Assembly: GCA_003427395.1 (NCBI GenBank)
Contig: BFEA01000078.1
Location: 2,928,103-2,950,297 of the forward strand
DNA: 22,195 nucleotides
Reading direction: 5' to 3'
Source of the DNA: Chara braunii
Taxonomy: Eukaryota; Streptophyta; Charophyceae; Charales; Characeae
Translations under genes and position numbers: made by a program
In this document: in pieces, positions 1-10,214 of the stretch
How positions within the stretch are numbered: position 1 is the stretch's first letter
How the letters are laid out: each line of letters starts with the position of its first letter
The notes under the pieces: generated by a model
Told to the model about the DNA's origin: nothing
The model's input: the letters and a program-made list of their open reading frames with translations, nothing else
The model's database searches: none

Positions 1-763
1 GAGTACGTTCAGAAAACTTCAGAAAACTTCATCAGACAATTTCAAGAAAATGAGACAAGGAACTACTAGAAAACTTTAATTGGCCTAAGGATGGAGTTTG
101 GAAAATTGAGATACCGGGACCACTACCCGGCTTTAGCTCAGAACTATTGGAGCTACTTCAGACATGTCTATGACAACTTCATGAAAAATTCAGAAACGAG
201 TCGGAAAAACCCCGTCGATCCGCTTTGCCTCACTCCGGCAAGACTGACTGCAGCGGAGCCACCATCTCTACTGCTGCTATGCCATACTCCCATCCTACCA
301 GCTAGCCCCCTCACTGGTAGGACGCGTGATAACCCACCATCTTCTCCCACTCACCTTATTTACGCTTACCGTCGTTCCAGAAGCAAGAGAATAGGCCACA
401 GAGGTCCTACGATTGTTCCAAAAACCTTGAGAACCCACACACACCCTTCCAACGTTCTTTAAAACTGTCGTACACTCTGCCGCTCTCTTCCAGGTCTCAC
501 ACCCCCACTTTCTGCTGGGTTACAGGGCAACGCAACTCACCCCAGTTCCGACCAGCGTCGTCCCGGCAGCAACCCTTGGTGGTCCTGTGGAAAGCCCCCC
601 CAAGAAACTAATCTATATTCTTCTCTCAATCTTGTTTGTATATATTTTTCTCATATATCTCATCCTCTCGCTACTCTATGTATAGTATGGGGGAACGCCA
701 ACCAAACCTGGAACTCTCCCCAGCCCACGGGCCCGAGAGTTAGGTTGGCACCACAGCAGTGGT
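1..763 (+). mobile_element. Possible right part of an LTR with adjoining primer-binding site
   Basis: No credible protein is encoded here. The stretch is pyrimidine-rich and carries a TATA-like sequence near 679-686. It then has an imperfect inverted repeat (about 698-754, arms ending CCAACC and GGTTGG) and stops at a CA dinucleotide near 758. The following bases, GTGGTGTGAGAGC, differ at two positions from TGGTATCAGAGC, the initiator-Met tRNA primer-binding site of many plant LTR retrotransposons. That arrangement suggests an LTR end plus primer-binding site. The left end is outside the window, and no gag or pol follows, so this remains a guess. Confidence 0.3.
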
Positions 764-1300
764 GTGAGAGCAAAATTTGTATCACATTGATGTGGTTTGA
801 TCAGGCATTATGGACGGGGAAACCGGCGATGCTAGTGCCGAGCATCTTTGGCCAGTCACTCGCACCTCCCCTTGTCCCCTTCCAACCCCACATTAGCGGT
901 GTCCAATGGCCGATATCATTCTGCATACCAACCAACAATATTGGCCAAGGTCCTGGCAATGCTGTCCACAAGTTTGCCAATGGTGTAGTGGAGCGATGCA
1001 CTACTGTCTTCAACCCCGAACAGGACGCTCGGTCATTATAGCTGTATGTGGTAGAACTTTCAGCCCAGATACGACTATAATTACCGGGCATTCTATTCGG
1101 GTGAAGAGGGTAGTGTCTGAAACTGGACAGCGGACAGTGGTGGAGCCAGACCCAATCTCCCTTCTTACAGTGATCTGGCAAGGCCCTTATCCCTGCAAAG
1201 CTCCTTAGATATCCCAGGTTGTTTCCAGAAACAGCTGTGCAAAGTTGTTCTTTATGCACTGGTGTGGTGAGGCCCTCGCCCCTTCCAAATCTCCTAGAAA
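764..1300. other. Gene-free stretch with fragments of transposon ends
   Basis: I see no coding sequence with family features; the open frames are short and overlap on both strands. The stretch contains two sequences that match ends of DNA transposons found elsewhere in the window: 1123-1153 (like the right end of the 768-bp MITE) and 1261-1275 (GGTGTGGTGAGGCCC, like the right ends near 12992 and 15919). No left partner was found for either, so they look like remnants. Confidence 0.5.
1123..1153 (+). repeat. Solo MITE end related to the 13440-14207 element
   Basis: The last 26 bases, ending in GAGCCAGACCC, match the right terminus of the 768-bp MITE (14182-14207) with three mismatches. No matching left terminus is visible upstream, so this is probably a truncated or decayed copy of the same family. 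Confidence 0.55.
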
Positions 1301-1578
1301 GGGCCTGGTCACACCAATCTAGAAACTGGAGTTCTCAACATTTTTTCGTACTGTCGAAGAAAAAATGTGGAAAACACCGTGACATTTGTCAGAGAAGTCG
1401 TTGCTACATGGGTGTGGAACTGCCCACCTGCAGGGTGTAGAGTTTCAACATCTCCAAAGGGAGAAAAGAAAGAAGGATGTGCAGATTTTGACAGCTTGCA
1501 GGGTCGGGGTACTGTTGCTGCCTCAACATCCGGTGTCTTCTTCTTCTTTGTCTTTTTTTTTCCTCCCTTTTTTAACAA

Positions 1579-1960
1579 GGGATAATTTGTCAAATACCCT
1601 CATAAGTTGAGATATATGCCGAAATACCCCTGAAAGATGTGGGTAGAGTTTATAGCCCTTTTGGGCGGAAATCTTTGTGTTATGCCCCTGTCAGATGGGT
1701 GTGCAACTTTGCAAACTGGACCTCCCCGTTTGGGCCTTGGCCTTCTGCAACAGCGCCAAGGAGAAGTTGGCAAGTACTTGGGCATTTTGCAAAGTTGGAC
1801 AGTACACCGTAGAGGTATATTGCAAAGATGGGGTTCCAACAGCCGTCAGGGGTATTTCACAAAATATTTTCTTTGTCAGAGGGGCATTCCGCTCTACCCA
1901 CATCTTTTAGGGGCGTTTTGGCATAATCTCAACCTATGGGGGTATTTTGCAAATAATCCC
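1579..1960. mobile_element. Mutator-like (MULE-type) MITE, 382 bp
   Basis: The ends are inverted repeats of about 70 bp. 1579-1648 begins GGGATAATTTG and 1892-1960 ends CAAATAATCCC, with matching blocks around GTTGAGAT, TACCCC and AGATGTGGGTAGAG. The nine bases TTTTAACAA lie immediately on both sides (1570-1578 and 1961-1969). A 9-bp target duplication and long inverted ends of this composition are typical of Mutator-like elements. Similarity continues inward at lower identity, so the whole element is close to a palindrome. It encodes no transposase, so any mobilisation would need an enzyme from elsewhere. Confidence 0.8.
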
Positions 1961-2016
1961 TTTTAACAAAGAAACTTTGCCGATCATGGCTCTTCCACAT
2001 AGAGTGTGGGTAAGGC

Positions 2017-2086
2017 GGCCTTTTTGTCGACACCGTGAATGTCAAGTAGGCCCGCATGGCCTTTTTGTCGACACCGTGAATGTCAA
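2017..2086 (+). repeat. 41-nt tandem duplication at the left edge of the PLE array
   Basis: The 29 bases starting GGCCTTTTTGTCGACACCGT at 2017 recur at 2058, giving a 41-nt period. The bases between (2043-2062) match the first part of the PLE repeat at about 2107-2127 (AAGTAGGCCCGCA, then C or T, then GGCC). The unit therefore mixes flanking sequence (containing ACCGTGAATGTC) with a scrap of element sequence. This suggests an extra, extremely short element copy or a slippage event during insertion. Confidence 0.6.
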
Positions 2087-3256
2087 ATGGGAGTTGGCAC
2101 GGATTGCCAAGTAGGCCCGCACGGCCTTTGTAATTTTAGAAGGGGGCACAATTTTTGGGTTTTTTCTGATCCCCGTTAGCCTTTCACTTTGCGGGGTCCG
2201 GTTTTCCGGACGTTTTTTTTTTTTTTTATCTTCGTCTCCACATTGGACTAGGTGCATTGGTAGGCAGATCTTAGCTCCTCTGACCATAAGGCCGGAGATC
2301 CTGATGGGTCCCATATGCGGGGGGGGGTTCAGGATCTGAACTGCAACCTCGAAGCTTGATACCTACGTATCTGATTGATTTCCGGTCCGTATTCGGAATC
2401 AGAAAAATGTTCGACCCAGTTGCTGCAAGTGACGATGGTTCCGAGACAGTTTTTGGGTACCGTATGGCCCAGGCAGAAGGCGGGTTCTCTGCTATATACT
2501 TCGGACGAAACATTCCATCGGCCTCTCACCATGAACGTGCATACATACCGTACGAAACAGTTGTTGGGCGAGTGTGCGTCGCCGCAGGCGATGGCTTGCG
2601 ATGGTAGTCAGGGTTCCCACCATCAGTCTGGAGTACAGCGAGGTCTGCTCTCACCAGTCGGGTAGCCATCAACGCGGAAGTCTGGCGCGGAGCACCTTCC
2701 TGAAGAGGAGCAGTTTTTCAACCTTGGTCGTCTGTGTTTGTTTTCGCTCGTTCTGCGTGTGTACGCTTGTCTGTATGGATGATTGCAGGTACACCGATCG
2801 TGAGTTTTCACTGAAGATGACGGTTACTGGGGTTCCTAAGCACGCAATGGCCGATATTTTTATCGAGACATGGGGTGCCTCCCGTACTTCGGCGCTCCAG
2901 GATGTTCGTATCGTAGTACCACTTAGTCTAAAGGAAGAAAGGGTAGGAGTTGGATGAATATAAAGGAGACAAGGCTATGGAACGGTCTCCACAGTAGCAT
3001 CGTGGTATTCGGACTTTGGGAAGGGGAGTGTTGTTGCATCCTCCCGAAAAGTCTACTGGCGGGGTAGAGGAAACGCATCGAGGAAAGGCCGCGTGAAAGG
3101 GTTATATCTGTTGAGTTGGTAATTTTTTCAGCAAGGTTCTCAGTTCGGATTTGAATCTCGTTGCTTGAGTGTGCGTAACGGAGCGTGTTGCTGGGTGTAT
3201 CTGTCTCTCTCCGTTCTCATGCTGGATCGGTCTTGCCGGACCGTTTTTCTTCTCTC
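2083..3256 (+). repeat. Upstream pseudo-LTR of the PLE (5' copy of 1.17-kb direct repeat)
   Basis: The sequence repeats that at 11726-12902 nearly end to end, with roughly one difference per 20 bases in the parts compared by eye, plus small length changes in T and G runs. It ends CCGTTTTTCTTCTCTC, after which the PLE leader starts. As the 3' end of a truncated upstream copy, it would supply sequence in front of the full copy, which in PLEs can include promoter activity. Both copies keep short open frames (for example 2812-2957 and 12460-12601), but the changes between copies are not mainly silent, so I do not call a gene. Confidence 0.85.
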
Positions 3257-3571
3257 CGATTTGCGTAGCAACCTCCTCTGAGATTGCACTTTGGGTGGTG
3301 GCTACATCTACGAAGCTTTAGTTATGGATCGTGCGATCTGCAAGGTCCCCTTGTGGTTTGAAGAGGCAGATGTGTTGGTCAGGATTGTTATCACATACGA
3401 TACTATTACTAATACGATTAAATTCCTTATTAAAAGAGATTAGGGTGCGGTAGAAAGGTACGTAGGTGCGTTAGGATCCTTGTGTTCATCTTACCATCTT
3501 CTTTAGGATTTTGAGATTGGTCGCACTTTCGGATTTGTGCATCATCCCCTAGCATCTTCGCGCGGTCCACC
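3257..3571 (+). other. PLE leader (5' untranslated region)
   Basis: This is single-copy sequence between the pseudo-LTR and the first ATG, with no long open frame. It becomes A/T-rich at 3391-3440. The start codon at 3572 sits in a favourable context (CCACCATGG), which makes this stretch a natural leader. Confidence 0.5.
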
Positions 3572-4216
3572 ATGGCTGCGAACAAATGTTTCAACTGCGG
3601 TGGCGAAGGCCACTTTGCTAGGGAATGTCCCTCCGCTCTTTCGACAACGAATGGGGGGGGTAGAGCGAATGCACCGGTCGGGACTCCGACCAGGTATTGG
3701 ACGCCCCGACGTGTATTAGAGGATCCGGAGGAGAAAGAATTTTTGAGACAACTCATAGCCGAAAAGAGGGAGAAACGGGAGAAGCGCCGAGAGTTGGAAG
3801 AAAAAAGAAAATTCGATGATTTGATTAGATTGGAGAAAGAGAGAAACAGGGAGGAATCTCGTAAAGAAGAGGCCAGATCTCCCATGTTTCGGACGCCGTC
3901 AGTTCGGGATAAGGAGATCGATGAGTATGAAGGGAAGGGTACCGAAGACATCGAGGATGAGATCGCCAAGCTGTACGAGATACGTGAGAGGAAGCGACGT
4001 GGTAAAGCTTGCGCTTTCAGTGGACGACATCCCATCCGACAACCGGTTTTCCACAGAGACGATGGCCTGGTGCAGAATGGTGGGGAGGCTGTTGAGTCTT
4101 CAAAAATGGGGGAGCAGCGACGCCGTACCAAGATTGCAGCCGGAAGTGGGCCGGCGGGGGTCCTTCAATTCGTGCAAGAGCAGAGGCGATGTCTCACCTC
4201 CAAGAACAAAGACTAG
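3572..4216 (+). CDS. CCHC zinc-knuckle protein with charged helical region (PLE ORF, gag-like)
   Basis: The 214-residue product begins with one perfect zinc knuckle at residues 5-18 (C-x2-C-x4-H-x4-C, core CFNCGGEGHFAREC), a nucleic-acid-binding motif typical of Gag proteins. A proline/glycine linker follows. Residues about 55-105 are dominated by Glu, Lys and Arg and are likely a long charged helix or coiled coil; a second acidic/basic stretch lies around 113-145. The ATG at 3572 has a strong context. The frame closes with TAG at 4214. The downstream endonuclease frame is in the same phase but separated by several stops, so the two may once have been one polyprotein. A role in binding element RNA is an inference. 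A CCHC knuckle is not a defining part of PLEs. Confidence 0.65.
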   Translation: MAANKCFNCGGEGHFARECPSALSTTNGGGRANAPVGTPTRYWTPRRVLEDPEEKEFLRQLIAEKREKREKRRELEEKRKFDDLIRLEKERNREESRKEEARSPMFRTPSVRDKEIDEYEGKGTEDIEDEIAKLYEIRERKRRGKACAFSGRHPIRQPVFHRDDGLVQNGGEAVESSKMGEQRRRTKIAAGSGPAGVLQFVQEQRRCLTSKNKD

Positions 4217-5239
4217 CTCAAGCTGATTTGCAAGCACGAAGGAGTTACGTACACAACGAAGGGGCCAACGATTGAAAGAATTATTGAAGCACGAGCCAAA
4301 TTGGCATATAAAGGCTTTGTGTTCACCCTGGTATCTTCGGCACAGAACTCACCTGAAGATGGTAAGACTCCTAGTTCGTGAGTGGGGCATTTTGCACGCT
4401 TTAAGCTGTGGTCCAACCTTCTCGAATGTATGAGGCGTCGCACCGTGGCTTGGGAAATCGGATCCTCCGCTCGGCTAAAAAGGTTGTATGACACTTGTGT
4501 GACTCTATGCTTCGTCCCGTTAGCATTAGTAGGTGAAATTTTGTGGATGTGCAAATTTCGGTCGCTCCTTTTATCAGTAGATTGGGAGAATTGGGATTCA
4601 GGACCTGTCGTTTATCTGCTGTCATCGCCATGGTGCAAAGCGCAGTATATAGGTTGCACTATTCGTAGTATATTCGTCAGATGGGGAGAGCACCTGCGGA
4701 TGGTCGGATTAAATGGTTTGGGAATCTGTCCTAAGTTATATCGCTGGTTACGAACTTTCGGACCATGGAACTACGTTGTTGTCCCCTTGGTGAGTGGTGT
4801 TTGCTCAGTAAAGGCGGCAGAAAGGGTCATTATTAAGAATTTCTCACCAGTACTGAGCTATAGAAAGAAACTGCGGCGAAGACCAGTGTCATCCAGACCA
4901 GGGAGGACACCAAGGAAAGGGAAATCGGTGAATCATGTTAACCTAGGGGTAGTGAAGTTTAGAGTGTCTAATGGGGATTGGACGGATAGCTCGTTGTCGA
5001 TTTTGCGTGAGGCAATCTTGAGGAATCAGCGGCACCTGGTTATTCAGTCTACCGCGGGTAACCTTTGGGCTGACTCATGGTCGGTCGTAAGACGAATGTT
5101 TGACGCCACGTTGGTATGTTTTTCGAGTAAGTCTTTTGCCTTGCGTGATTTGAAAAACAAGTACAATCGGGAGGGACATGGCATGTTGGACCCATTGTTT
5201 TCACACCCAATGGGAGAGTGGCTTGTAAAGAACAATTGA
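4217..5239 (+). pseudogene. GIY-YIG endonuclease of the PLE (decayed)
   Basis: The open segment 4382-5239 (285 codons, no ATG at its start) contains a GIY-YIG nuclease domain. VVYLL at residues 76-80 stands for the GIY strand, and YIG is at 89-91. Arg100 in FVRWGEHL and Glu147 in AERVIIKNFSP match the family's catalytic Arg and metal-binding Glu. A basic patch follows (RKKLRRRP, residues 161-168). In PLEs this enzyme nicks target DNA to prime reverse transcription. I see no CCHH zinc motif like that of canonical PLE endonucleases, in line with reports for Chlamys elements. Upstream, 4217-4380 shifts frame (a coherent IERIIEARAKLAYKGF peptide lies in another phase), so this copy is broken. Confidence 0.72.
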
Positions 5240-5696
5240 GGTTGCTCCTTGCTCAACCTTGGACCAGGCGGTTGCTCAAATACAAAACGGTCGATTTGTT
5301 GGTTAGGTGGTATTGAACGATTCGTGAATTTTCTGGAAAGGCAACGTGGGCGTCGCTTAAAGGTATTTTGGCTAGAGCAATCAAATATAAGATTGGGGTA
5401 GATGTACGTCGAAGGATTGTGGTTCGGCTGGCCTACGACCATCGTGTGATTACGGCTAAGGTACATGCATTACCTCTTCGTGTCGTTGAGGCTAGCCCTC
5501 TGCCGATTTCGGTAATTGGCCTGATCAGGAACAAGGTCAGATTTGTGTGGCGTAAGAACAAGCCGATTTCTCATTATTTATGGAACTTTGACAAGTATGC
5601 GAGAGGGGAGTGGGATGCCGTATGTGCTTGTGATTTTGAACCACAATGGGAAAGGATGGGTATGCATGTGAAGGCTAGGATAGCTTTCATACCTCG
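5240..5696 (+). pseudogene. CxC linker region between endonuclease and RT of the PLE (frameshifted)
   Basis: After the stop at 5237-5239 a coherent peptide continues in the neighbouring frame (from about 5239), with one in-frame TGA near 5311. It is basic and includes RNKVRFVWRKNKPISHYLW, then WDAVCACDFEP. The Cys-Ala-Cys at 5623-5631 fits the CxC motif described for the short domain joining N-terminal GIY-YIG to RT in Chlamys and Naiad elements. The segment is cut at 5697 by the poly(T) end of the inserted LINE. With the LINE removed it would lead into the RT at about 10215, in a different phase. Confidence 0.65.
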
Positions 5697-5815
5697 TTTT
5701 TTTTTTTTTTTTTTTTTTTTATAAAGTCCCGTGTCATCAGATAGGAGTGATAGTAAGAGCATACACTCCTACCTGACTCCCTGGGGGCTCCATTCTATTG
5801 GTGGGGAGTTGCACC

Positions 5816-5916
5816 TGCTGGAAAACGGGTCCAGCGTCCCTCGAATTACAATGAAAGAATAATGGTACAACAGGGATAGTGGTACAACACATGCTGGGAA
5901 CCGAGCCCAGCGTCCC
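5816..5916 (-). other. Two tandem hairpins in the LINE 3' untranslated region
   Basis: On the minus strand, 5840-5816 reads GGGACGCTGGACCCGTTTTC then CAGCA, and 5916-5892 reads GGGACGCTGGGCTCGGTTCC then CAGCA. Each folds as a GCTGG/CCAGC-type stem with a short loop. The same sequence occurs at 15628-15652, just upstream of the poly(A) of the other LINE. A shared 3' stem-loop suggests a site recognised by the LINE reverse transcriptase; that role is inferred. Confidence 0.6.
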
Positions 5917-5953
5917 ATATTTATAACTACTGATTCTCTGATACTATAGGTTG

Positions 5954-6053
5954 GTGATGTTGATGATGATGATGATGAGTGAAAATGATGATGAGTGAAA
6001 ATGATGATGATTGAAAATGATGATGAAAATGATGATGATGATGATGATGATGA
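5954..6053 (-). repeat. Degenerate (TGA)n repeat in the LINE 3' untranslated region
   Basis: Runs of TGATGATGA alternate with GAAAATGA on the plus strand. The stretch lies between the LINE stop codon and the hairpins and has no coding sense on either strand. Confidence 0.85.
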
Positions 6054-6452
6054 AAAAGATAATGTCGGCTGATCTCTGAGCTTTGGGAACTTCCATTGCC
6101 ACCTGTACCTCTTCACCCTCATTAAAAGGGCGCCAGATAGAACAGTTAAGGACTAATATTGACTACAGATTGGTGGCGTCGGGTCATTCACCAGGCAGCC
6201 TCTTCTACCAAGTACTTCAGATATAATACTCAATTAATCTGATCACCTATCATCCCCGATTCTGAACCAAGAGGCAGGAACCAGCGCACTGAGGGGAAAC
6301 GGGAACAAATCAGGAAATTATGAAAGGGGTCTCATAGGAATGGAGGGATCAATCTAACACCAATCCCCAAACACAACTCTGTAGTTTCTGTTGATGTATC
6401 CATCCTTATCCTCAGTGGCACCTTTCCAATCCACCTTCCTCATTTTTCCTCC

Positions 6453-9400
6453 CTATTTCCCACCAAGCCAGATCTCGTTGAACTGTTGTATTTGCTCGGA
6501 GATTTCCTTTTTATTGGACAAGAATTGAATTTTTTCATTTCTGGTATCCCATTGGTGTAGGATGTCTATCTGAATGTGCTCTTTTATAGTTTCAGTGAAC
6601 TCTGGGTCATCCAACCTGACTCCTTCCCACTCAAGGATGCATCTTTTTCTCCAGATGGCCCATAAGATTGCTCTTCTACTGAGACTAAACAAATTGTTGG
6701 TAAAATCATCAAGGATCTCTGTATTCCATTTTTTCAGTAGGAAGGGTTTCCAGCCCCATGGCCATTGTGTCTTTGTTTCTCGGTTGTTCCAGATTCTGTC
6801 CCACCATCTCTAGAGCCAGATTGAACGTGGGCATTGGAGAAATATATGTTCGATTGTTTTCGGGTTCGTTCTGTTTGGGAAAGTTTTTTTACAAAGTTTG
6901 CACCATGGTTAGGCCTGGTTGACCCTATCTTGTGACGTTCTATCCATCAACCAGTCGTTAGTGGGAAGGCATCTGTGTTCTATCTACCATTGCAATGATG
7001 CAATCTTAGCTGGTTTACAATTTGTACTACGAAACCACGGAATGTGTCTTAGATCATTAAGATCCAAGTTAAGGTGTCTCATGCATCTGTTAGAGACTTT
7101 ATCCTTGAGGTTGAATTTCGGTCTCAGCATTCTGTATGTTGATTTGACCGAAAGGGTGTGAAGTGATCTTGAAAAGTTCTTATTATCTTTGAGGAGAGAT
7201 CCCCACTTCCAAGATGCAGGGTCCATTGCTAAGTGTGAGATGGGAGTATTGGGCCTGAATGCCATCCACTCCTTTCCCCTTTGGAGTATTCTGATTTTGA
7301 AAATTTGGTTGGTAGTTACCTATCTGACTTCATCTTTTGGGTGAGGAACTACTCGATTGTTTTCCTTAAGAATAAAAAGGGAAGTTAAAATTTATCCGTT
7401 AGCTTCAACTTTTAAGACATTTCCTATGAGAAGACTGTTGTCAATAAAGACTGCCCCGTCATTTGTCTTAATGACCAGACCCTTTCTGAGGATATGGAAC
7501 CATTCCAAGGGAATTAACTCAATAATCTTTTCCAGATTTAGTTCCACTTGGTGACAATATCTTAGTGAGTCATGAATTTATTCTATTGTGACCCAATCGT
7601 TTGATTCTTTGTTCCAGATGTCCTTGACTCTAACGATTCCTTTCTTAATCCACCCTTCCCAAGGTTAGTCATTACAATTCAACATGACCCCTCGATTATC
7701 CCTTATCCATGTGTTGTTGAACAGGGGTTGTTGGCAAACTTCCTCCCACCTCTTGGGATGGGACTTATCTGGTGGGGGTAGTCTTCTCCACGTCTTGATA
7801 AGGGATAACCAGAAAGGGTCCTTGCTTAGATCTCTTCTGGCCTCTTCTCTGTCATTTGCAGGGTCATCGTCTTCCTTTACTTTTTTACTCCTTGGGAGAG
7901 CTCAATATCGATTTTCCAACCACATCAAGGGATCAATAAGGTCATTGGTTAGAGGGGCCAATCTCTTGATTTGTTCCCATGCCAAGATTGACCATGGGGT
8001 GTGTGTGGGCTGAAGAGAAGTCTGATGATCCATTGAATGGATAATGCCATAACTTGGAGAGTAGGGTCTATTATACCAAGTCCTCCTCTTGATTTTGGTT
8101 GAATGATTGAGGACCAGGCGAATCTACTAATCACATTTTTGAGGTTGTGATTCCCTCTCCGTAGGAAGGCTCTGAGGCACTGATGGAATGCTCTAATTGA
8201 GGTCTTATCGAGGGCCCATATGGCTGATTTGTACCAAATAGAACCCAAAATGACATTATCAATAATTAAGACACGTCCAAAAATAGAAGTGTGCTTGTTT
8301 TTCCAAATCGTTAATTTGGCAAGGACGGCCTGTAAAATGTCATCATTATTAGAATTAGGTTTACCTGCTGCTGATAGATTAATACCTAAGACTCTGACTT
8401 GGGTTTCTTTTGGCAACCATTTAACCTTAGGAGTTTCCGGCTGTCGAACGCCTTGATGGTGGATCCACCAACCAAGTGTCTTATTTCCCCAATTGATCTT
8501 CATGTCTAACAATTTACAGAACTGGTCCATAAGTTTCTGGAGGGCATTCATGTTTTCCTTAGATGCTTCCATTATGAGGGAAAGATCATCAGCAAAAAGG
8601 GAACATATTGGGATTGCCTCTTCCGGAATCGATGTTATCTGTATTCTTTTGATATCTTTGTTTTGTCTCAAATTTGTTGTCAGGGCCTGCATAATGATTA
8701 CAAATAATAACGGCGCAAGAGGATCCCCTTGCCTGACTGATCTTTCCAGCATGATAGGAGGGGCCAAATTACCATTCACCATTGTTCTAGTTGTTGCATT
8801 TCTATGCATGATTCTTACCCATTTTCTAAAACAGGGACCGAACTTCATTTTTTCTAAGCATTTATCTAGGAAAATCCAGTCCATGTGATCATTCCCTTTT
8901 TAAAAATCAATAAAGATAATTGCTGCGTTGTATTTCGACTTGAGTGTTATTTTGATGAGTTCGATAACCAAGAGAATATTATCTTGTATATTTCTTCCTG
9001 AAATGAATCCTGTTTGAGTTGGATGAATGATATCTGATATTACCTTATTCAATCGATCCATTAGTACTTTAGCCACCAGTTTGTATACTGCTCTTAGCAA
9101 AGTGATGGGACGATAGTTCCGAATATTCGTTTTTTCTCCTTTCTTATATAAGAGAGTTAGAACGCCTTGACTGACAAATTCCCCAATGTTTCCTGTGTTC
9201 CGTACTGCCTGATAAAATTCTATAAGATCTTGTGACATAGTGTCCCACATAGATTCTTAGAATTCCTTGGGAAAACCATCTATCCCAGGAGTTTTTTCTT
9301 CCTCCATTAACATTAATGCTTTCCAGACCTCCTCTTTATTTATAGGTTTATCGATTTCTTCCCTCTGACAGTCGGATAAGGATTGACTCACGGGTTGTAG

Positions 9401-10212
9401 GGAATCCTCAATTTCATCTATGAATTGGTTGTTGGGAAGATTTTTAGTGCGTGAAGCGAAGAGGTTTTTAAATAAATTTTGTTACAGGCTGCCGATGAAG
9501 TAGCCAGAGGTTCATTAGTGTTAAAGGGGTTAGATAAGGCTTCAATTGTAGTTCTTCCTGAATTAGATTTTGCTAATGCGAAAAACCTTGCATCCATAAC
9601 TCCTTCCATCTGATTTCTTCTTAATTTTCCTCTTATTCTCATTCCTTGCCATCTGTATTCCATATTTCTCAAAAGTTGATTTTCTAAATCTTGAATTTCA
9701 GTGGACATTGTTTCTAATTGGTCTAGGTTCTCAAAGTGGGCTTCAACTTGTTGAAGTTCCTCAATTCTTTTGTGTAGTTGTACTTCATTTTGATGTCTTT
9801 ATTGAGCTAAAGCTTTAGAGTATTTATTGCATTTACGTCCTAGGAAAGCTAGGCCGTTGTTGAACCATATAACATCATCATTGATAAGGGGCTTTTGTTC
9901 TTTCCAGAATCCTCAAACATCCTTGAGGAACTGCTTGAATCTGTCCAATTTGAGATGTGAAGTATTGGGTCTGTAGAATCCTCTCCCTTGATCGGGTTTC
10001 CTATTGAGTGTGAGTACCACCATGCATGTGGCATGATCCAATCCTAAGAGGGGACTTCTAGGAAGTATGCCGGCAAATTGCAGAGCACCCTGTAGTTCCT
10101 CAGATACCAAGATTAGGTCTATTATGGATTTAGTACTTTTCCTCGATTGGTTCCTTTTGAAGCAACTGAACGTTTTGTTATTCGGATTTAGTCTCTTGTT
10201 GTTAAATTCCAT
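6453..10212 (-). pseudogene. LINE ORF2 (endonuclease end, reverse transcriptase, zf-RVT)
   Basis: From N to C terminus: the end of an APE-type endonuclease (10212-9913, with SIIDLILVSEEL and a GLDH in place of the usual SDH); a linker (9708-9418); RT fingers (9250-8900, with NYRPITLL and a FID segment); palm (8884-7949, with RQGDPLAPLLF and the catalytic FADD at LFADDLSLIM); and a tail. The tail has a zinc motif on the minus strand at about 6903-6840 (CKLC, then EHIFLQCP), typical of plant L1-type zf-RVT, and the frame stops at 6453. The protein makes cDNA at a nicked target. Defects include a TAA just after FIDF (about 8900), a TAG after SIWL near 6811, and frame changes between 7949 and 7265. 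The N-terminal half of the endonuclease is missing. Confidence 0.85.
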
Positions 10213-10214
10213 AA

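Noticed and set aside
801-1259. Minus-strand 152-codon open frame
   Set aside because: It overlaps other frames of similar length, covers transposon-end fragments and has no recognisable motif.
2300-2320. Possible hammerhead ribozyme in the PLE repeat
   Set aside because: CCTGATGGG is not the CTGATGA core, and no paired GAAA/GTC elements are in place. N-terminal-endonuclease PLEs are reported to lack canonical hammerheads.
2356-2957. Short open frames conserved in both 1.17-kb repeats (also 11998-12601)
   Set aside because: They are conserved because the repeats are similar overall. Differences between copies are often amino-acid-changing, and no domain is recognisable.
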